A stretch of DNA of 64,000 nucleotides from DASQFQ01 sp963805525 (GTDB lineage Bacteria > Actinomycetota > Thermoleophilia > Solirubrobacterales > Solirubrobacteraceae): NCBI GenBank assembly GCA_963805525.1, contig CAWDUT010000007.1, positions 1-64,000 on the forward strand, read 5' to 3'. Positions within the stretch are counted from its first letter, which is position 1; each line of letters opens with the position of its first letter. A model generated the notes under the pieces. That model ran no database searches. It saw only the letters and a list, made by a program, of their open reading frames with translations, and was not told the origin of the DNA. The position numbers and the translations under genes were made by a program. Of the stretch, positions 35,125-43,695 are shown piece by piece.

Positions 35125-37101
35125 ATGACATCCGTGCTCCACGTTGCCACCGCAGGGTCCGACACCGCTGACGGTTCTGAGGACAGCCCGTTCCGGACCA
35201 TCAGCCGAGCTGCTTCCATCGCGCAGCCAGGCGACACCGTCCTCGTCCACGCCGGTGAGTACCGCGAGTGGGTGGCGCCGCGACGCGGCGGGCTCAGCGA
35301 CCAGCGCCGGATCACCTACGAGGCCGCCGCGGGCGAACACGCCGTCATCAAGGGCTCGGAAGTGGTGACCGGATGGGAGCCCTCCGGCGGAACGGTCTGG
35401 AAGGCAGCCGTTCCCAACTCGCTGTTCGGCGGCTTCAACCCCTTCTCCGAGGAGATCGACGGGGACTGGATCGTCTACCCCGAGAAGCTGTCGCCGCGCA
35501 AGCACCTCGGCGACGTGTATCTCAACGGGCAGAGCTTCTACGAGGTGCTGAGCGTCGCGGAGGTGTCGGATCCGCCGCTGCGGACGGAGGTCCTCGACGA
35601 CTGGACGGGGACGACCGACCGGATCCGCGATCCGGAGCAGACCCGGCACGTCTGGTACGCCGAGGTCGGCGCTGACGAGACCACGATCTGGGCGAACTTC
35701 CAGGGCGCGGACCCGAACCGGGAGCTCGTGGAGATCAACGTTCGCCGTTCCGTCTTCTATCCCACCGAGCACCGCGTCGATTACGTCACCGTGCGCGGCT
35801 TCGAGCTGGCGCACGCTGCCAGTCCCTGGGCCCCGCCGACCGCCGACCAGCCCGGCCTCATCGGCCCCAACTGGGCGAAGGGCTGGATCATCGAGGACAA
35901 CGTCATCCACGACGCGAAGTGCTCTGCGGTCTCCCTCGGCAAGGAAGCCTCGACGGGCCACAACTACGCGACCCTGCGCCGCGACAAGCCCGGCTACCAG
36001 TACCAGCTCGAGTCGGTGTTCGCCGCCCGCCAGATCGGCTGGGACCGTGAACACGTCGGCTCGCACATCGTCCGCCGCAACGTCATCCACGACTGCGGCC
36101 AGAACGGCATCGTCGGTCACCTCGGCTGCGTGTTCTCGACGATCGAGGACAACCACATCTACAACATCGCCCTCAAGCGCGAGTTCTACGGCTACGAGAT
36201 CGCCGGCATCAAGCTCCACGCGGCCATCGACGTCGTCATCCGCCACAACCGCATCCACGACTGCTCGCTCGGAACCTGGCTGGACTGGCAGACGCAGGGC
36301 ACCCGCGTCTCTCGCAATCTCTTCTACGGCAACAACCGTGACCTCTTCATCGAGGTGAGCCACGGACCCCACCTCGTCGACCACAACGTGCTCGCCTCGC
36401 CTGTGTCGCTCGAGCTGTTCAGCCAGGGGGGCGCGTTCGTCAACAACCTCCTGTGCGGAACCGTGCTGCTCCACCCGGTCCCGGAGCGACCGACCCCGTA
36501 CCACGTGCCGCACAGCACGCAGGTCGCCGGCTACGCCGCGATCCACGGAGGCGACGACCGATACATCGGCAACGTCTTCCTCGGCGGCGACCCCGCATCG
36601 GCCTACGGGCCGACGTCGCGCTTCGGGGACGGCGTCGGCAACGGCACCGCCGGATACGACGGGCATCCCTCGTCGCTGGCTGAGTACATGGCCCAGGTCG
36701 ACGACCCCTCCCGGGGCGACCACGAACGATTCATGGGCGTCAAGCAACCTGTCTGGATCCGCGACAACGTGTACGCGCTGGGCGCCGCCTCGTACGAGGC
36801 GGAGCAGGATCCACTCGTCCTCGACGACGCAGACGTGCGGATCGCCGTCGTCGATGAGGGCAGCGAGGTCTACCTCGAGGTTCAGCTGCCGGAGGCGTTC
36901 GACCGGGCCCGCATCCGGCTCATCACCGGCCGGGACCTCGAGCGCGTCCGGTTCGTGGACGCGGAATTCGAGGAGGCCGACGGAACCCCGGTCAGCGTCG
37001 ACACCGACCTCGTCGGCGGCCGCAAGACCGACGGGGAGAGCTACGCCGCCGGACCGATCGCCACGCTCGCACCGGGCTCCTCACGTACCCGCGTGTGGTG
37101 A
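35125..37101 (+). CDS. right-handed parallel beta-helix enzyme (GH141-like)
   Basis: A 658-residue protein. The N-terminus ATAGSDTADGSEDSPFRTIS followed by PGDTVLVHAGEYREWV is the DUF1565-type opening. The central rungs (EDNVIHDAKCSAVSLGKEAS, RRNVIHDCGQNGIVGHLG, RHNRIHDCSLGTWLDWQTQG) and a C-terminal beta domain resemble GH141 alpha-L-fucosidase/xylanase proteins. There is no signal peptide, so it would act on imported oligosaccharides. TAGCTT at 35110-35115 is a possible -10. It is flanked on both sides by broken genes. The activity is inferred. Confidence 0.75.
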   Translation: MTSVLHVATAGSDTADGSEDSPFRTISRAASIAQPGDTVLVHAGEYREWVAPRRGGLSDQRRITYEAAAGEHAVIKGSEVVTGWEPSGGTVWKAAVPNSLFGGFNPFSEEIDGDWIVYPEKLSPRKHLGDVYLNGQSFYEVLSVAEVSDPPLRTEVLDDWTGTTDRIRDPEQTRHVWYAEVGADETTIWANFQGADPNRELVEINVRRSVFYPTEHRVDYVTVRGFELAHAASPWAPPTADQPGLIGPNWAKGWIIEDNVIHDAKCSAVSLGKEASTGHNYATLRRDKPGYQYQLESVFAARQIGWDREHVGSHIVRRNVIHDCGQNGIVGHLGCVFSTIEDNHIYNIALKREFYGYEIAGIKLHAAIDVVIRHNRIHDCSLGTWLDWQTQGTRVSRNLFYGNNRDLFIEVSHGPHLVDHNVLASPVSLELFSQGGAFVNNLLCGTVLLHPVPERPTPYHVPHSTQVAGYAAIHGGDDRYIGNVFLGGDPASAYGPTSRFGDGVGNGTAGYDGHPSSLAEYMAQVDDPSRGDHERFMGVKQPVWIRDNVYALGAASYEAEQDPLVLDDADVRIAVVDEGSEVYLEVQLPEAFDRARIRLITGRDLERVRFVDAEFEEADGTPVSVDTDLVGGRKTDGESYAAGPIATLAPGSSRTRVW

Positions 37102-37128
37102 TGCACGGGAACGTCGTCCGGATCGCCT

Positions 37129-37360
37129 AACGTGATCTGCCGCTTCGGCGGCGACGAGTTCCTCTGCTCGCTCGCGGACCAGGACACCGCCGGCGCCCGT
37201 GGATGCTTCGATCAGATCGGCAAGCGGCTGTCGAACGCCACGAGGCGGCGCGACGATCACCGTGGGCTTCGCCGAACGAGTTCCGGACGACACCGTCGAA
37301 ACGCTCATCGGCCGCGCCGACGCCGCGTTGGTCGCGACGCGCCGCGACGCGGACGCCTGA
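37129..37360 (+). pseudogene. frameshifted remnant of a GGDEF (diguanylate cyclase) domain
   Basis: One frame encodes CRFGGDEFLCSLADQD (37138-37185), with the GGDEF signature at 37144-37158, and continues to about 37235. A shift of one frame near 37235-37250 is then needed to read GATITVGFAERV and IGRADAALVATRRDADA up to the TGA at 37358-37360. The N-terminal half of the domain is missing. This is the inactive 3' end of a cyclic-di-GMP synthase gene. The rest of the 352-base stretch 37102-37453 shows nothing recognisable. Confidence 0.75.
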
Positions 37361-37453
37361 AGGGCGCGGCGGGGCTCGGTGTATCCCTCGTTCCCTGCCA
37401 ACTCATCCGATCCGGGTGACGCAGGCGACGGAGCGCGGCGAGAGGATCGCGGT

Positions 37454-39154
37454 ATGAGTCGTCGCCCGAACGTCCTGGTCTTGCTGACCGATCAGCAGCG
37501 TTACCCGCCGCCCTACGAGTCCCGTGAGCTTGCCGCGTTCCGGCGGGAGCATCTGCCGGGCGTGGAGCGTCTGCGGCAGAACGGGGTGTCGTTTCGCCAT
37601 CACTATCCGATGGCGGCGGCGTGCGCCCCGAGCCGCGCGTCGCTGCTCACCGGCCAGTACCCGTCGCTCCACGGCGTCACGCAGACCGACGGAATCGCCA
37701 AGCACGCCGACAGCGACGACATGTTCTGGCTGGCGCCGCACTCCGTGCCGACGCTCGGTGACTGGTTCCGCGCCGGCGGCTACCGGACATACTTCAAGGG
37801 AAAGTGGCACGCCTCGCACGCGCACCTCGACGCCGAGGACGGCGACGGGATGCTGCAGTCGATCGAGGACGACGGGACCCCGATCGACGACAACATCGAG
37901 AAGTACCTCGATGCCGACCTGCTCGACGAGTACGGCTTCTCGGAGTGGGTGGGACCCGAGCCGCACGGGCTCGGTAAGCGCAACACCGGCACGGTCAAGG
38001 ATCCCTTCACCGCCGACGAGACGATCGCGCTGCTCGAGCGCCTGGACGCCGACGCGGACGACGCACCATGGCTGACGGTGTGCTCGTTCCTGAACCCGCA
38101 CGACGACTCGCTCTTCGGCCTGATCGGGCTCGCGCAGGGGCTGCGCTACCACCCGTCACAGGTGCCGCATATCGATCAGGCACCGACGCGCGATGAGGAC
38201 CTGTCGACGAAGCCGTCCTGCCAGCAGAGCTACGTCGACAACTGGAGCTCGATCATCGCGCCGCAGCCGTGGAACGAGCTCCACTTGAAGTTCTACTACC
38301 AGATGCAGGCCGAGGTCGGCCTGCAGATCACGCGTGTCCTCGACGCCTTGCGCGACACAGATGCCTACGGGAACACGATCGTGATCTTCTCCTCCGATCA
38401 CGGCGACATGCAGGGCGCCCACGGCGGGATGCACGAGAAGTGGCACGTCGCCTACGAGGAGATGCTGCACGTGCCGTTCATCGTCTCCAGCCCCCTGCTG
38501 CCCGGCGGCGCCCGCGAGCTCGACATCCCGACCAACCACGCTGACCTCGTCCCGACGCTGCTCGGCCTCACGGGCATCGACGCCGACCGGGCGCTTACCA
38601 GAATGCAGTCGGACCACACCGACGCCCGCCCGCTCGTCGGACGGGACCTCTCGTCGGCGATCCGCGCCGCCGAGCCGGCCGCGCCCGCGGAGCCGATCCT
38701 CTTCACCACCGACGACGAGATCAGCGAGGGCACCGCGACGACGCCCAGCCCGTTCGGACGCGTCTCCAAGGCGCTCCACCGCTACTCGACCGTGAAGCAG
38801 CCCAACCATCTGCAGACCGTTATCGCCGACGTCGATGTCGACGGCGAGCAGCACCTGGTCAAGTTCTCGCGCTACTACGACAACGCCCAGTTCTGGACCG
38901 TTCCCGGCGAGCGCGACGAGCGCCTGCAAGGGCGGCAGACGGTGAACCTCACCGAGCCCGAAGCCGACGAGTACGAGCTCTACGACCTGACGCTGGACCC
39001 GATCGAGGAGCGCAATCTCGCCCATCCCAGCTACGCCGACGACCGCTCGCGTGAGCTGCAGCGCGCGATGCTCGTACTCCTGGGCGAGCAGCTCGCGGCC
39101 AAGCGCTTGACGCCGTCAGCCGGCGAGGTCCCTGGCTACCGCCCGCCGGCCTGA
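37454..39154 (+). CDS. type I sulfatase (formylglycine-dependent)
   Basis: A 566-residue alkaline-phosphatase-superfamily sulfatase. NVLVLLTDQQR at residues 6-16 gives metal-binding Asp. ACAPSRASLLTGQYP has the CxPSR signature, whose Cys (near residue 59) is converted to formylglycine. FKGKWH and FSSDHGDMQGAHGG complete the metal and sulfate sites. There is no signal peptide, so it is probably cytoplasmic. Together with the GH141-like neighbour this suggests use of a sulfated glycan or sulfate ester. No formylglycine-generating enzyme is seen nearby. Confidence 0.93.
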   Translation: MSRRPNVLVLLTDQQRYPPPYESRELAAFRREHLPGVERLRQNGVSFRHHYPMAAACAPSRASLLTGQYPSLHGVTQTDGIAKHADSDDMFWLAPHSVPTLGDWFRAGGYRTYFKGKWHASHAHLDAEDGDGMLQSIEDDGTPIDDNIEKYLDADLLDEYGFSEWVGPEPHGLGKRNTGTVKDPFTADETIALLERLDADADDAPWLTVCSFLNPHDDSLFGLIGLAQGLRYHPSQVPHIDQAPTRDEDLSTKPSCQQSYVDNWSSIIAPQPWNELHLKFYYQMQAEVGLQITRVLDALRDTDAYGNTIVIFSSDHGDMQGAHGGMHEKWHVAYEEMLHVPFIVSSPLLPGGARELDIPTNHADLVPTLLGLTGIDADRALTRMQSDHTDARPLVGRDLSSAIRAAEPAAPAEPILFTTDDEISEGTATTPSPFGRVSKALHRYSTVKQPNHLQTVIADVDVDGEQHLVKFSRYYDNAQFWTVPGERDERLQGRQTVNLTEPEADEYELYDLTLDPIEERNLAHPSYADDRSRELQRAMLVLLGEQLAAKRLTPSAGEVPGYRPPA

Positions 39155-39284
39155 CCGGCTCAGCGCGCGCGCACTGCGCCCAGAACGCTGGTGAGCAGCA
39201 TCGAGAGGTGCCAGATCGCGGGGACGCCTAGCCGTAGAGCCGGGAGGAGGGTGTTCCGCGCCCCGGGCGAGGGTTCGTCCGCCG

Positions 39285-39296
39285 TACCATCGATCC
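39285..39296 (+). promoter_or_regulatory. leaderless-type -10 hexamer for the OmpR-type regulator
   Basis: TACCAT at 39285-39290 is followed by six bases and GTG 39297, with no ribosome-binding site. Confidence 0.45.
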
Positions 39297-39962
39297 GTGC
39301 CACTGATCCTGCTCGCTGAGGACGATGAGGGGATCCGGGTCCCGCTCGTCCGGGCGCTCGAGCGCGAGGGGTACCAGGTCGACGCCGTGGCGACGGGGAC
39401 GGACGCCGTCAGGTCCGGCGTGGACGGCGAGCACGACCTGCTGATCCTCGACATCGGGCTCCCCGGCGTCGACGGCCTCGAGGTGTGCCAGCGCGTGCGC
39501 GAGGGCCGCCCGGCCGTCCCGATCGTGTTCCTCACGGCGCAGGACGGCGAGATGGATGCCGTCGGCGGGCTCGACGCGGGCGCCGACGACTACATCACCA
39601 AGCCGTTCCGCCTTGCCGAGCTGATGGCCCGCGTGCGGTCCCAGCTGCGAAGGACGACGGCGGAGCAGTTCCAGGCGGCCGGCGTCAGCGTGGACGTCGC
39701 GGCGCGCAAGGCGTGGCAGGAGGACGAGGAGCTCGAGTTGTCGCCGAAGGAGTTCGACCTGCTCGCCCTCCTGGTCCGCGAGGCCGGCCGGGTCGTGACG
39801 CGGGAGCGCATCATGGCCGAGGTGTGGGACGAGAACTGGTTCGGGTCGACGAAGACGCTCGACATGCACGTCTCCTGGCTGCGGCGCAAGCTGGGTGACG
39901 ACGCGGACGATCCGAAGCGGCTCGTCACCGTCCGCGGCGTCGGACTGCGCTTTGAGCCCTGA
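39297..39962 (+). CDS. OmpR/PhoB-type response regulator
   Basis: A 221-residue regulator. The receiver domain has AEDDEG (Asp9/Asp10), phospho-acceptor Asp52 in LILDIGLPG and Lys in ITKPFR near residue 102. The winged-helix DNA-binding domain (LSPKEFDLLALLVREAGRVV to VRGVGLRFEP) follows. It is paired with the kinase at 39972, nine bases downstream. It lies next to the ferredoxin/NuoF-like/ApbE redox cluster and may control it, as in similar actinobacterial clusters. Confidence 0.93.
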   Translation: MPLILLAEDDEGIRVPLVRALEREGYQVDAVATGTDAVRSGVDGEHDLLILDIGLPGVDGLEVCQRVREGRPAVPIVFLTAQDGEMDAVGGLDAGADDYITKPFRLAELMARVRSQLRRTTAEQFQAAGVSVDVAARKAWQEDEELELSPKEFDLLALLVREAGRVVTRERIMAEVWDENWFGSTKTLDMHVSWLRRKLGDDADDPKRLVTVRGVGLRFEP

Positions 39963-39971
39963 CGGCGGGCG

Positions 39972-41207
39972 ATGCGCCGCCGCCTGATCCTGTCGACGGC
40001 GCTGATCGCGCTGGCCGCCGTCGTGGTGCTGGGCGTGCCGCTGGCCCTGGTCGAGGCGGCGCGGCTGCGCCAGGACTCCACCGGCCGGCTGGAGCGAGAG
40101 GCGGACGCCGTGGCCAGCGCCATCGACGATCGCGTCGAGCGCCGGCACCCGGTGACGCCGGCCCGGTTGCGAAGGGCCATCCCGGCCAACCACCGGATCA
40201 CGGTGAAGACGCCGGGCGGCCGGCGGATCGTCAGCCGTCCGCCGATCGCGGGCGAAGTGCTGCGGGCGCGTGCCGGCGCGGCCCTCGACCTGACGGTGGT
40301 GGCCGAGGCGCCGATCGGGGAGCTCGAGGCGCGCGTCCGCCGTGCGTGGCTCCTGATCGCGGCGCTGAGCCTGGGCGGCGTTCTCACCGCGGTGGCGCTG
40401 GCGGCGTTGCAGGCGCGTCGTCTCGCCCGGCCGCTCGAGGCCATCGCCCGCCGCTCTGAGCAGCTGGGTGACGGTGACTTCTCGATGCGCGCCGGCCACT
40501 ACGGCGTGCCGGAGATCGACGCGATCGCCCAGGGACTGGACTCGAGTGCCGGCCGGATCGCCGAGCTCGTGGCCCGCGAGCGCGAGTTCTCGGCCAACGT
40601 CTCGCATCAGCTGCGGACCCCGCTGACGGCGTTGCGGCTCCGCCTCGAACAGGCCGGAGACGACGAGGATCCCGAAACCCGCGCGCGCGAGCTCGAGGCC
40701 GCACTGCGCGAGACCGACCGGCTCGAGGCCACGATCGCGGATCTGCTGGCCCTCGCGCGGGAGGCCAGCGCGGGCGCGACGGCCATCGTCAACGCCGGCA
40801 GCGTCGCCTACGACCACGCGGAGCGCTGGCGGCCCGCGTTCGCCCGTGCCCAGCGCGTGCTCGAGGTGGTCGCCGACAAGAACGTGCTCGTGCGGGCATC
40901 GCGCGGGACCGTCGGTCAGGTCCTCGACGTGCTGCTGGACAACGCCTTGCGCCATGGCAGCGGGCCCGTGCGCATCGACGTCGTGGCGGACGCCCGGGTC
41001 GCGCGGGTCACGGTCTCGGACGGCGGGTCCGGCGTGCGGGCGGAGGATCGCGATCGCATCTTCGAGCGCGGTGCCTCGCGGGCGGGCGGCACCGGGATCG
41101 GCCTGCACCTGGCGCGCGCGCTGGCGCAGGCCGACCAGGGCGGGCTACGGCTGCTCGACGGCGCGCCGGCCCGCTTCGAGCTACGGCTGCCTCGGCTCGC
41201 CGACTGA
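39972..41207 (+). CDS. sensor histidine kinase (HisKA type, HAMP)
   Basis: A 411-residue kinase. Helix 1 is at residues 5-27, an extracytoplasmic region at about 30-122, helix 2 at about 125-147 and a HAMP linker to about 200. His212 lies in FSANVSHQLRTPLTA. The N box is LLDNALRHG, and the G boxes are DGGSGV and GTGIGLHLARAL. The signal is unknown. Its 3' end overlaps the convergent ferredoxin gene by 27 bases. Confidence 0.93.
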   Translation: MRRRLILSTALIALAAVVVLGVPLALVEAARLRQDSTGRLEREADAVASAIDDRVERRHPVTPARLRRAIPANHRITVKTPGGRRIVSRPPIAGEVLRARAGAALDLTVVAEAPIGELEARVRRAWLLIAALSLGGVLTAVALAALQARRLARPLEAIARRSEQLGDGDFSMRAGHYGVPEIDAIAQGLDSSAGRIAELVAREREFSANVSHQLRTPLTALRLRLEQAGDDEDPETRARELEAALRETDRLEATIADLLALAREASAGATAIVNAGSVAYDHAERWRPAFARAQRVLEVVADKNVLVRASRGTVGQVLDVLLDNALRHGSGPVRIDVVADARVARVTVSDGGSGVRAEDRDRIFERGASRAGGTGIGLHLARALAQADQGGLRLLDGAPARFELRLPRLAD

Positions 41208-41399
41208 GGCGAGCGTGAGCGCCAGCTTCGGACAGGCGTCGACCGCCCGGCGAGCGTGGACGAGGAGCCGGTCCGGGATCGCCCCGTGGTCGACGATCGG
41301 ATAGCCCCAGTCGTCGAGGGCGATCCACTCCGGGAAGAGCTCGGCGCAGAGACCGCGTCCGTCGCACGCGATCGGATCGATGCGCAGGTGCCGGTTCAT
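41181..41399 (-). CDS. small ferredoxin
   Basis: A 72-residue protein beginning MNRHLRIDPIACDGRGLCAE. The C-x5-C pair is followed, about 37 residues later, by CPKLALTL. This three-Cys layout matches actinobacterial [3Fe-4S]/[4Fe-4S] single-cluster ferredoxins, with the second-cluster Cys set absent. It shares four bases with the NuoF-like gene just upstream in the same operon, so it is the likely electron partner of that flavoprotein. Confidence 0.85.
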   Translation of the reverse strand: MNRHLRIDPIACDGRGLCAELFPEWIALDDWGYPIVDHGAIPDRLLVHARRAVDACPKLALTLASVGEPRQP

Positions 41400-42622
41400 G
41401 CCGCGGCCAGGGTCAGCGTGGGGGGCCGGCGGCATGCCGGGCACGGGCCGCGCTGGTGGGCCGCGAGCTCGCCGGCGAACACCCGCATGCCGCTGCGGAG
41501 CAGGCGGACGGCGCCGTCGGGCAGGTGGCAGGCCCCGCGCCCGGGGAGGGCCCGGCTCCAGCGGTCGAGCTGCCGGGTCGCGCCGGGGAGCGCCCGTCCG
41601 CCGGCGATCGCGGCGAGGAGCTCCGCGAGCGCGGGCAGGCCGTTGCGGCACGGCCCGCACTGGCCCGCGCTCTGCTCGGCGAGGTAGCCGATCGCCCGCG
41701 CGAGCTCGCGCGCCGGGCACGCCGACCGCCCGAGGGCGACGATGACCCCGGCGCCGAGGCTGCCGCCGTGGCCTGCCAGCCCGACGTCGTCGAGCGTGAC
41801 GCGCTCGATCTCGTCGCCTGGGATCCAGACGCCGTGGCAGCCGCCCACCAGCACCGCGCGCAGCGGCTCGAGCTCGTCTCCGGCCGCGCTGAGCACCGAG
41901 CTGAGCGGCGCGCCGCACGGGATCTCCTGCACCCCGGGCAGGCGCACGGCGCCCGACACGGTCACCAGCGCGGATCCCGGATGGTCGTGGGTGCCGGCCT
42001 GCCGGAACCACGCGGGCCCGTGGCGGGCGATGAGCGCGACGTGGGCGAGCGTCTCCGGGTTCTGCACGAGCGTCGGCCGCCGGCGAAGGCCGCGCTCGGC
42101 CGGCCGCGGTGGGACCACGGCCGGCTTGAGGGGACGGCCGTCGAGATGGGCGATCAATGCGCTCTCCTCGCCCGCGAGGTAGGCGACGGGGACGGCAGCG
42201 ACCCTGACCTGCCGCTCCGCTCCTCGCTCGCGCAGCGCGTGGGCGAGTGCCTGGCGCGCGCCCGCCGCATCCTTCGGCAGGGCGACGACGATCGACGCCC
42301 CGCCGATGGCGGCGCCGGCCGCCAGCGCGCCGTCGAGGACGAGGTGGGGGGCGGACTCGAGCAGCACGCGGTCCTTGACGCTCATCGGGTCGCCCTCGGC
42401 GGCATTGACGAGCAGCGCGCGCGGGCCGCGGCGGCCCGCGACGCTGCGCAGCTTGACCGCGGCGGGGAACGACGCGCCGCCCCGGCCGCGCAGGCCCGCC
42501 TGCTCCACGTGTTCGATCAGGCGCGGGCCGCCGGCCGGGCTCGGTCCATGGACCTCCAGGTGCTCGGCCAGGGTCAGCGCGCCGCGCGGGTGCACGCCGG
42601 CGAGCAGCCGGGGCAGGCTCAT
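41396..42622 (-). CDS. NuoF-like NADH-binding flavoprotein with an altered Fe-S motif
   Basis: A 408-residue homologue of complex I 51-kDa subunit (NuoF/HoxF). GLRGRGGASFPAAVKL (43-58) binds NADH/FMN, NAAEGDPMSVKDR (73-85) corresponds to NADEGEPGTFKDR, and an SLBB-like region lies near 220-260. The cluster motif, normally SCGxCxPCREG, reads SAGQCGPCRNG: Ala319 replaces the first Cys, while Cys322, Cys325 and Cys365 are kept. An extra CPAC occurs at 394-397. It probably transfers electrons from NADH to the coupled ferredoxin or to the membrane reductase. Confidence 0.88.
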   Translation of the reverse strand: MSLPRLLAGVHPRGALTLAEHLEVHGPSPAGGPRLIEHVEQAGLRGRGGASFPAAVKLRSVAGRRGPRALLVNAAEGDPMSVKDRVLLESAPHLVLDGALAAGAAIGGASIVVALPKDAAGARQALAHALRERGAERQVRVAAVPVAYLAGEESALIAHLDGRPLKPAVVPPRPAERGLRRRPTLVQNPETLAHVALIARHGPAWFRQAGTHDHPGSALVTVSGAVRLPGVQEIPCGAPLSSVLSAAGDELEPLRAVLVGGCHGVWIPGDEIERVTLDDVGLAGHGGSLGAGVIVALGRSACPARELARAIGYLAEQSAGQCGPCRNGLPALAELLAAIAGGRALPGATRQLDRWSRALPGRGACHLPDGAVRLLRSGMRVFAGELAAHQRGPCPACRRPPTLTLAAA

Positions 42623-43695
42623 CGGCTCACCGGCTTTCCCCGGATCTGCCCTTCGACGGCGTCGCCGATGAGCGAGAGCTGGATGCTGAGGCGCAGCGCG
42701 CGGCCGTCGGCCGACCCCACCAGCGAGCGCATGACGGTGTCGTCGAGGACTTGGATCCGCCCGCTGTAGCGCGCGGGGTCGCGCGGCGGGCCGAGCGTCA
42801 CCGCGCTGCGATCCATGCGCAGGCCGCCGCCGGGCAGCGGCCGGCCGGCGAGACGGATCCGCAGCACGCCGCGCGGGCTCCCGCCGAGGCGCATGCGCAG
42901 GTCGGCGACGGCCGTGCCGTCCGCGGCCGCGCCATTGTGGACGCGCCCGGTCAGGGCGGCGGAGAAGCGGCGGCCGAAGCCGTCGCCGCTGACCGGCGCC
43001 CGCACCGCGGGAGCGTGAGGCGAGAACGCCGCCAGCACGCCGGCGGGGGTCCCGGCGCGCTTCGCCCAGCCCGGCGCCAGCGGGCCCAGCGTGAGCCAGA
43101 TCCCCAGCGCGAGCGCCGCGGCGACGGCGGCCGCGCTCCCTCCGAGCCCCACGCGCGGTGAGACGTCCGCGGCGGCCAGCCGCCCGGCGAGTGCGAGCAG
43201 CACGGCCATCACGCAGGCGACCGTGAGGGCAAGCATCCACGTCGAGCGGGTGTCCGACCCCGCGCCGATGCCGTGAACCAGCGCCACCGGCCAGCACCCG
43301 TAGGCGAGCCAGTGCACTCCCCGCCACGCCCGGTAGCCGAGCCGCCGGCGGACGAGGCTCGTGAGCGCGAGGGCGACCAGCAGGTCGGAGGCGATGGTCC
43401 CCAGGCCGAGCCACAGGGGGCGATAGTCGGTCTGGAACGGGACGATCGCGTTCAGCGCTCCGATCGGCGGGAACGGGTCCAGCAGTGTCGTACCGATGTG
43501 GACGACGAGCAGCGCGACCGCCAGCAGCGACACCGTCCGGTGCATCGCCGCGATCGTGAAGCGGGGCGCGCCTCCCGGGCGCCAGGCGCGCACCTCCCCG
43601 ATCCCGAGCACGACGCTCGCGGTCAGCAGCAGCAGTGTCATCGCACCGGTGCCGCGCGTGGCGTACCAGAGCGCCGAGGGGCCGTGGCCGGTCAT
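42619..43695 (-). CDS. ferric-reductase-like transmembrane protein
   Basis: A 358-residue protein. Residues about 10-230 hold seven or so helices with paired His on helices (AAMHRTVSLLAVALLVVHIG, GVHWLAYGCWPVALVHG), as in haem-b ferric reductase/MsrQ-like domains. The C-terminal 120 residues are a soluble, beta-rich extracytoplasmic domain without recognised motif. Four-base overlaps with both neighbours (NuoF-like and ApbE) show one operon. It is expected to carry electrons across the membrane; the acceptor is unknown. Confidence 0.8.
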   Translation of the reverse strand: MTGHGPSALWYATRGTGAMTLLLLTASVVLGIGEVRAWRPGGAPRFTIAAMHRTVSLLAVALLVVHIGTTLLDPFPPIGALNAIVPFQTDYRPLWLGLGTIASDLLVALALTSLVRRRLGYRAWRGVHWLAYGCWPVALVHGIGAGSDTRSTWMLALTVACVMAVLLALAGRLAAADVSPRVGLGGSAAAVAAALALGIWLTLGPLAPGWAKRAGTPAGVLAAFSPHAPAVRAPVSGDGFGRRFSAALTGRVHNGAAADGTAVADLRMRLGGSPRGVLRIRLAGRPLPGGGLRMDRSAVTLGPPRDPARYSGRIQVLDDTVMRSLVGSADGRALRLSIQLSLIGDAVEGQIRGKPVSR

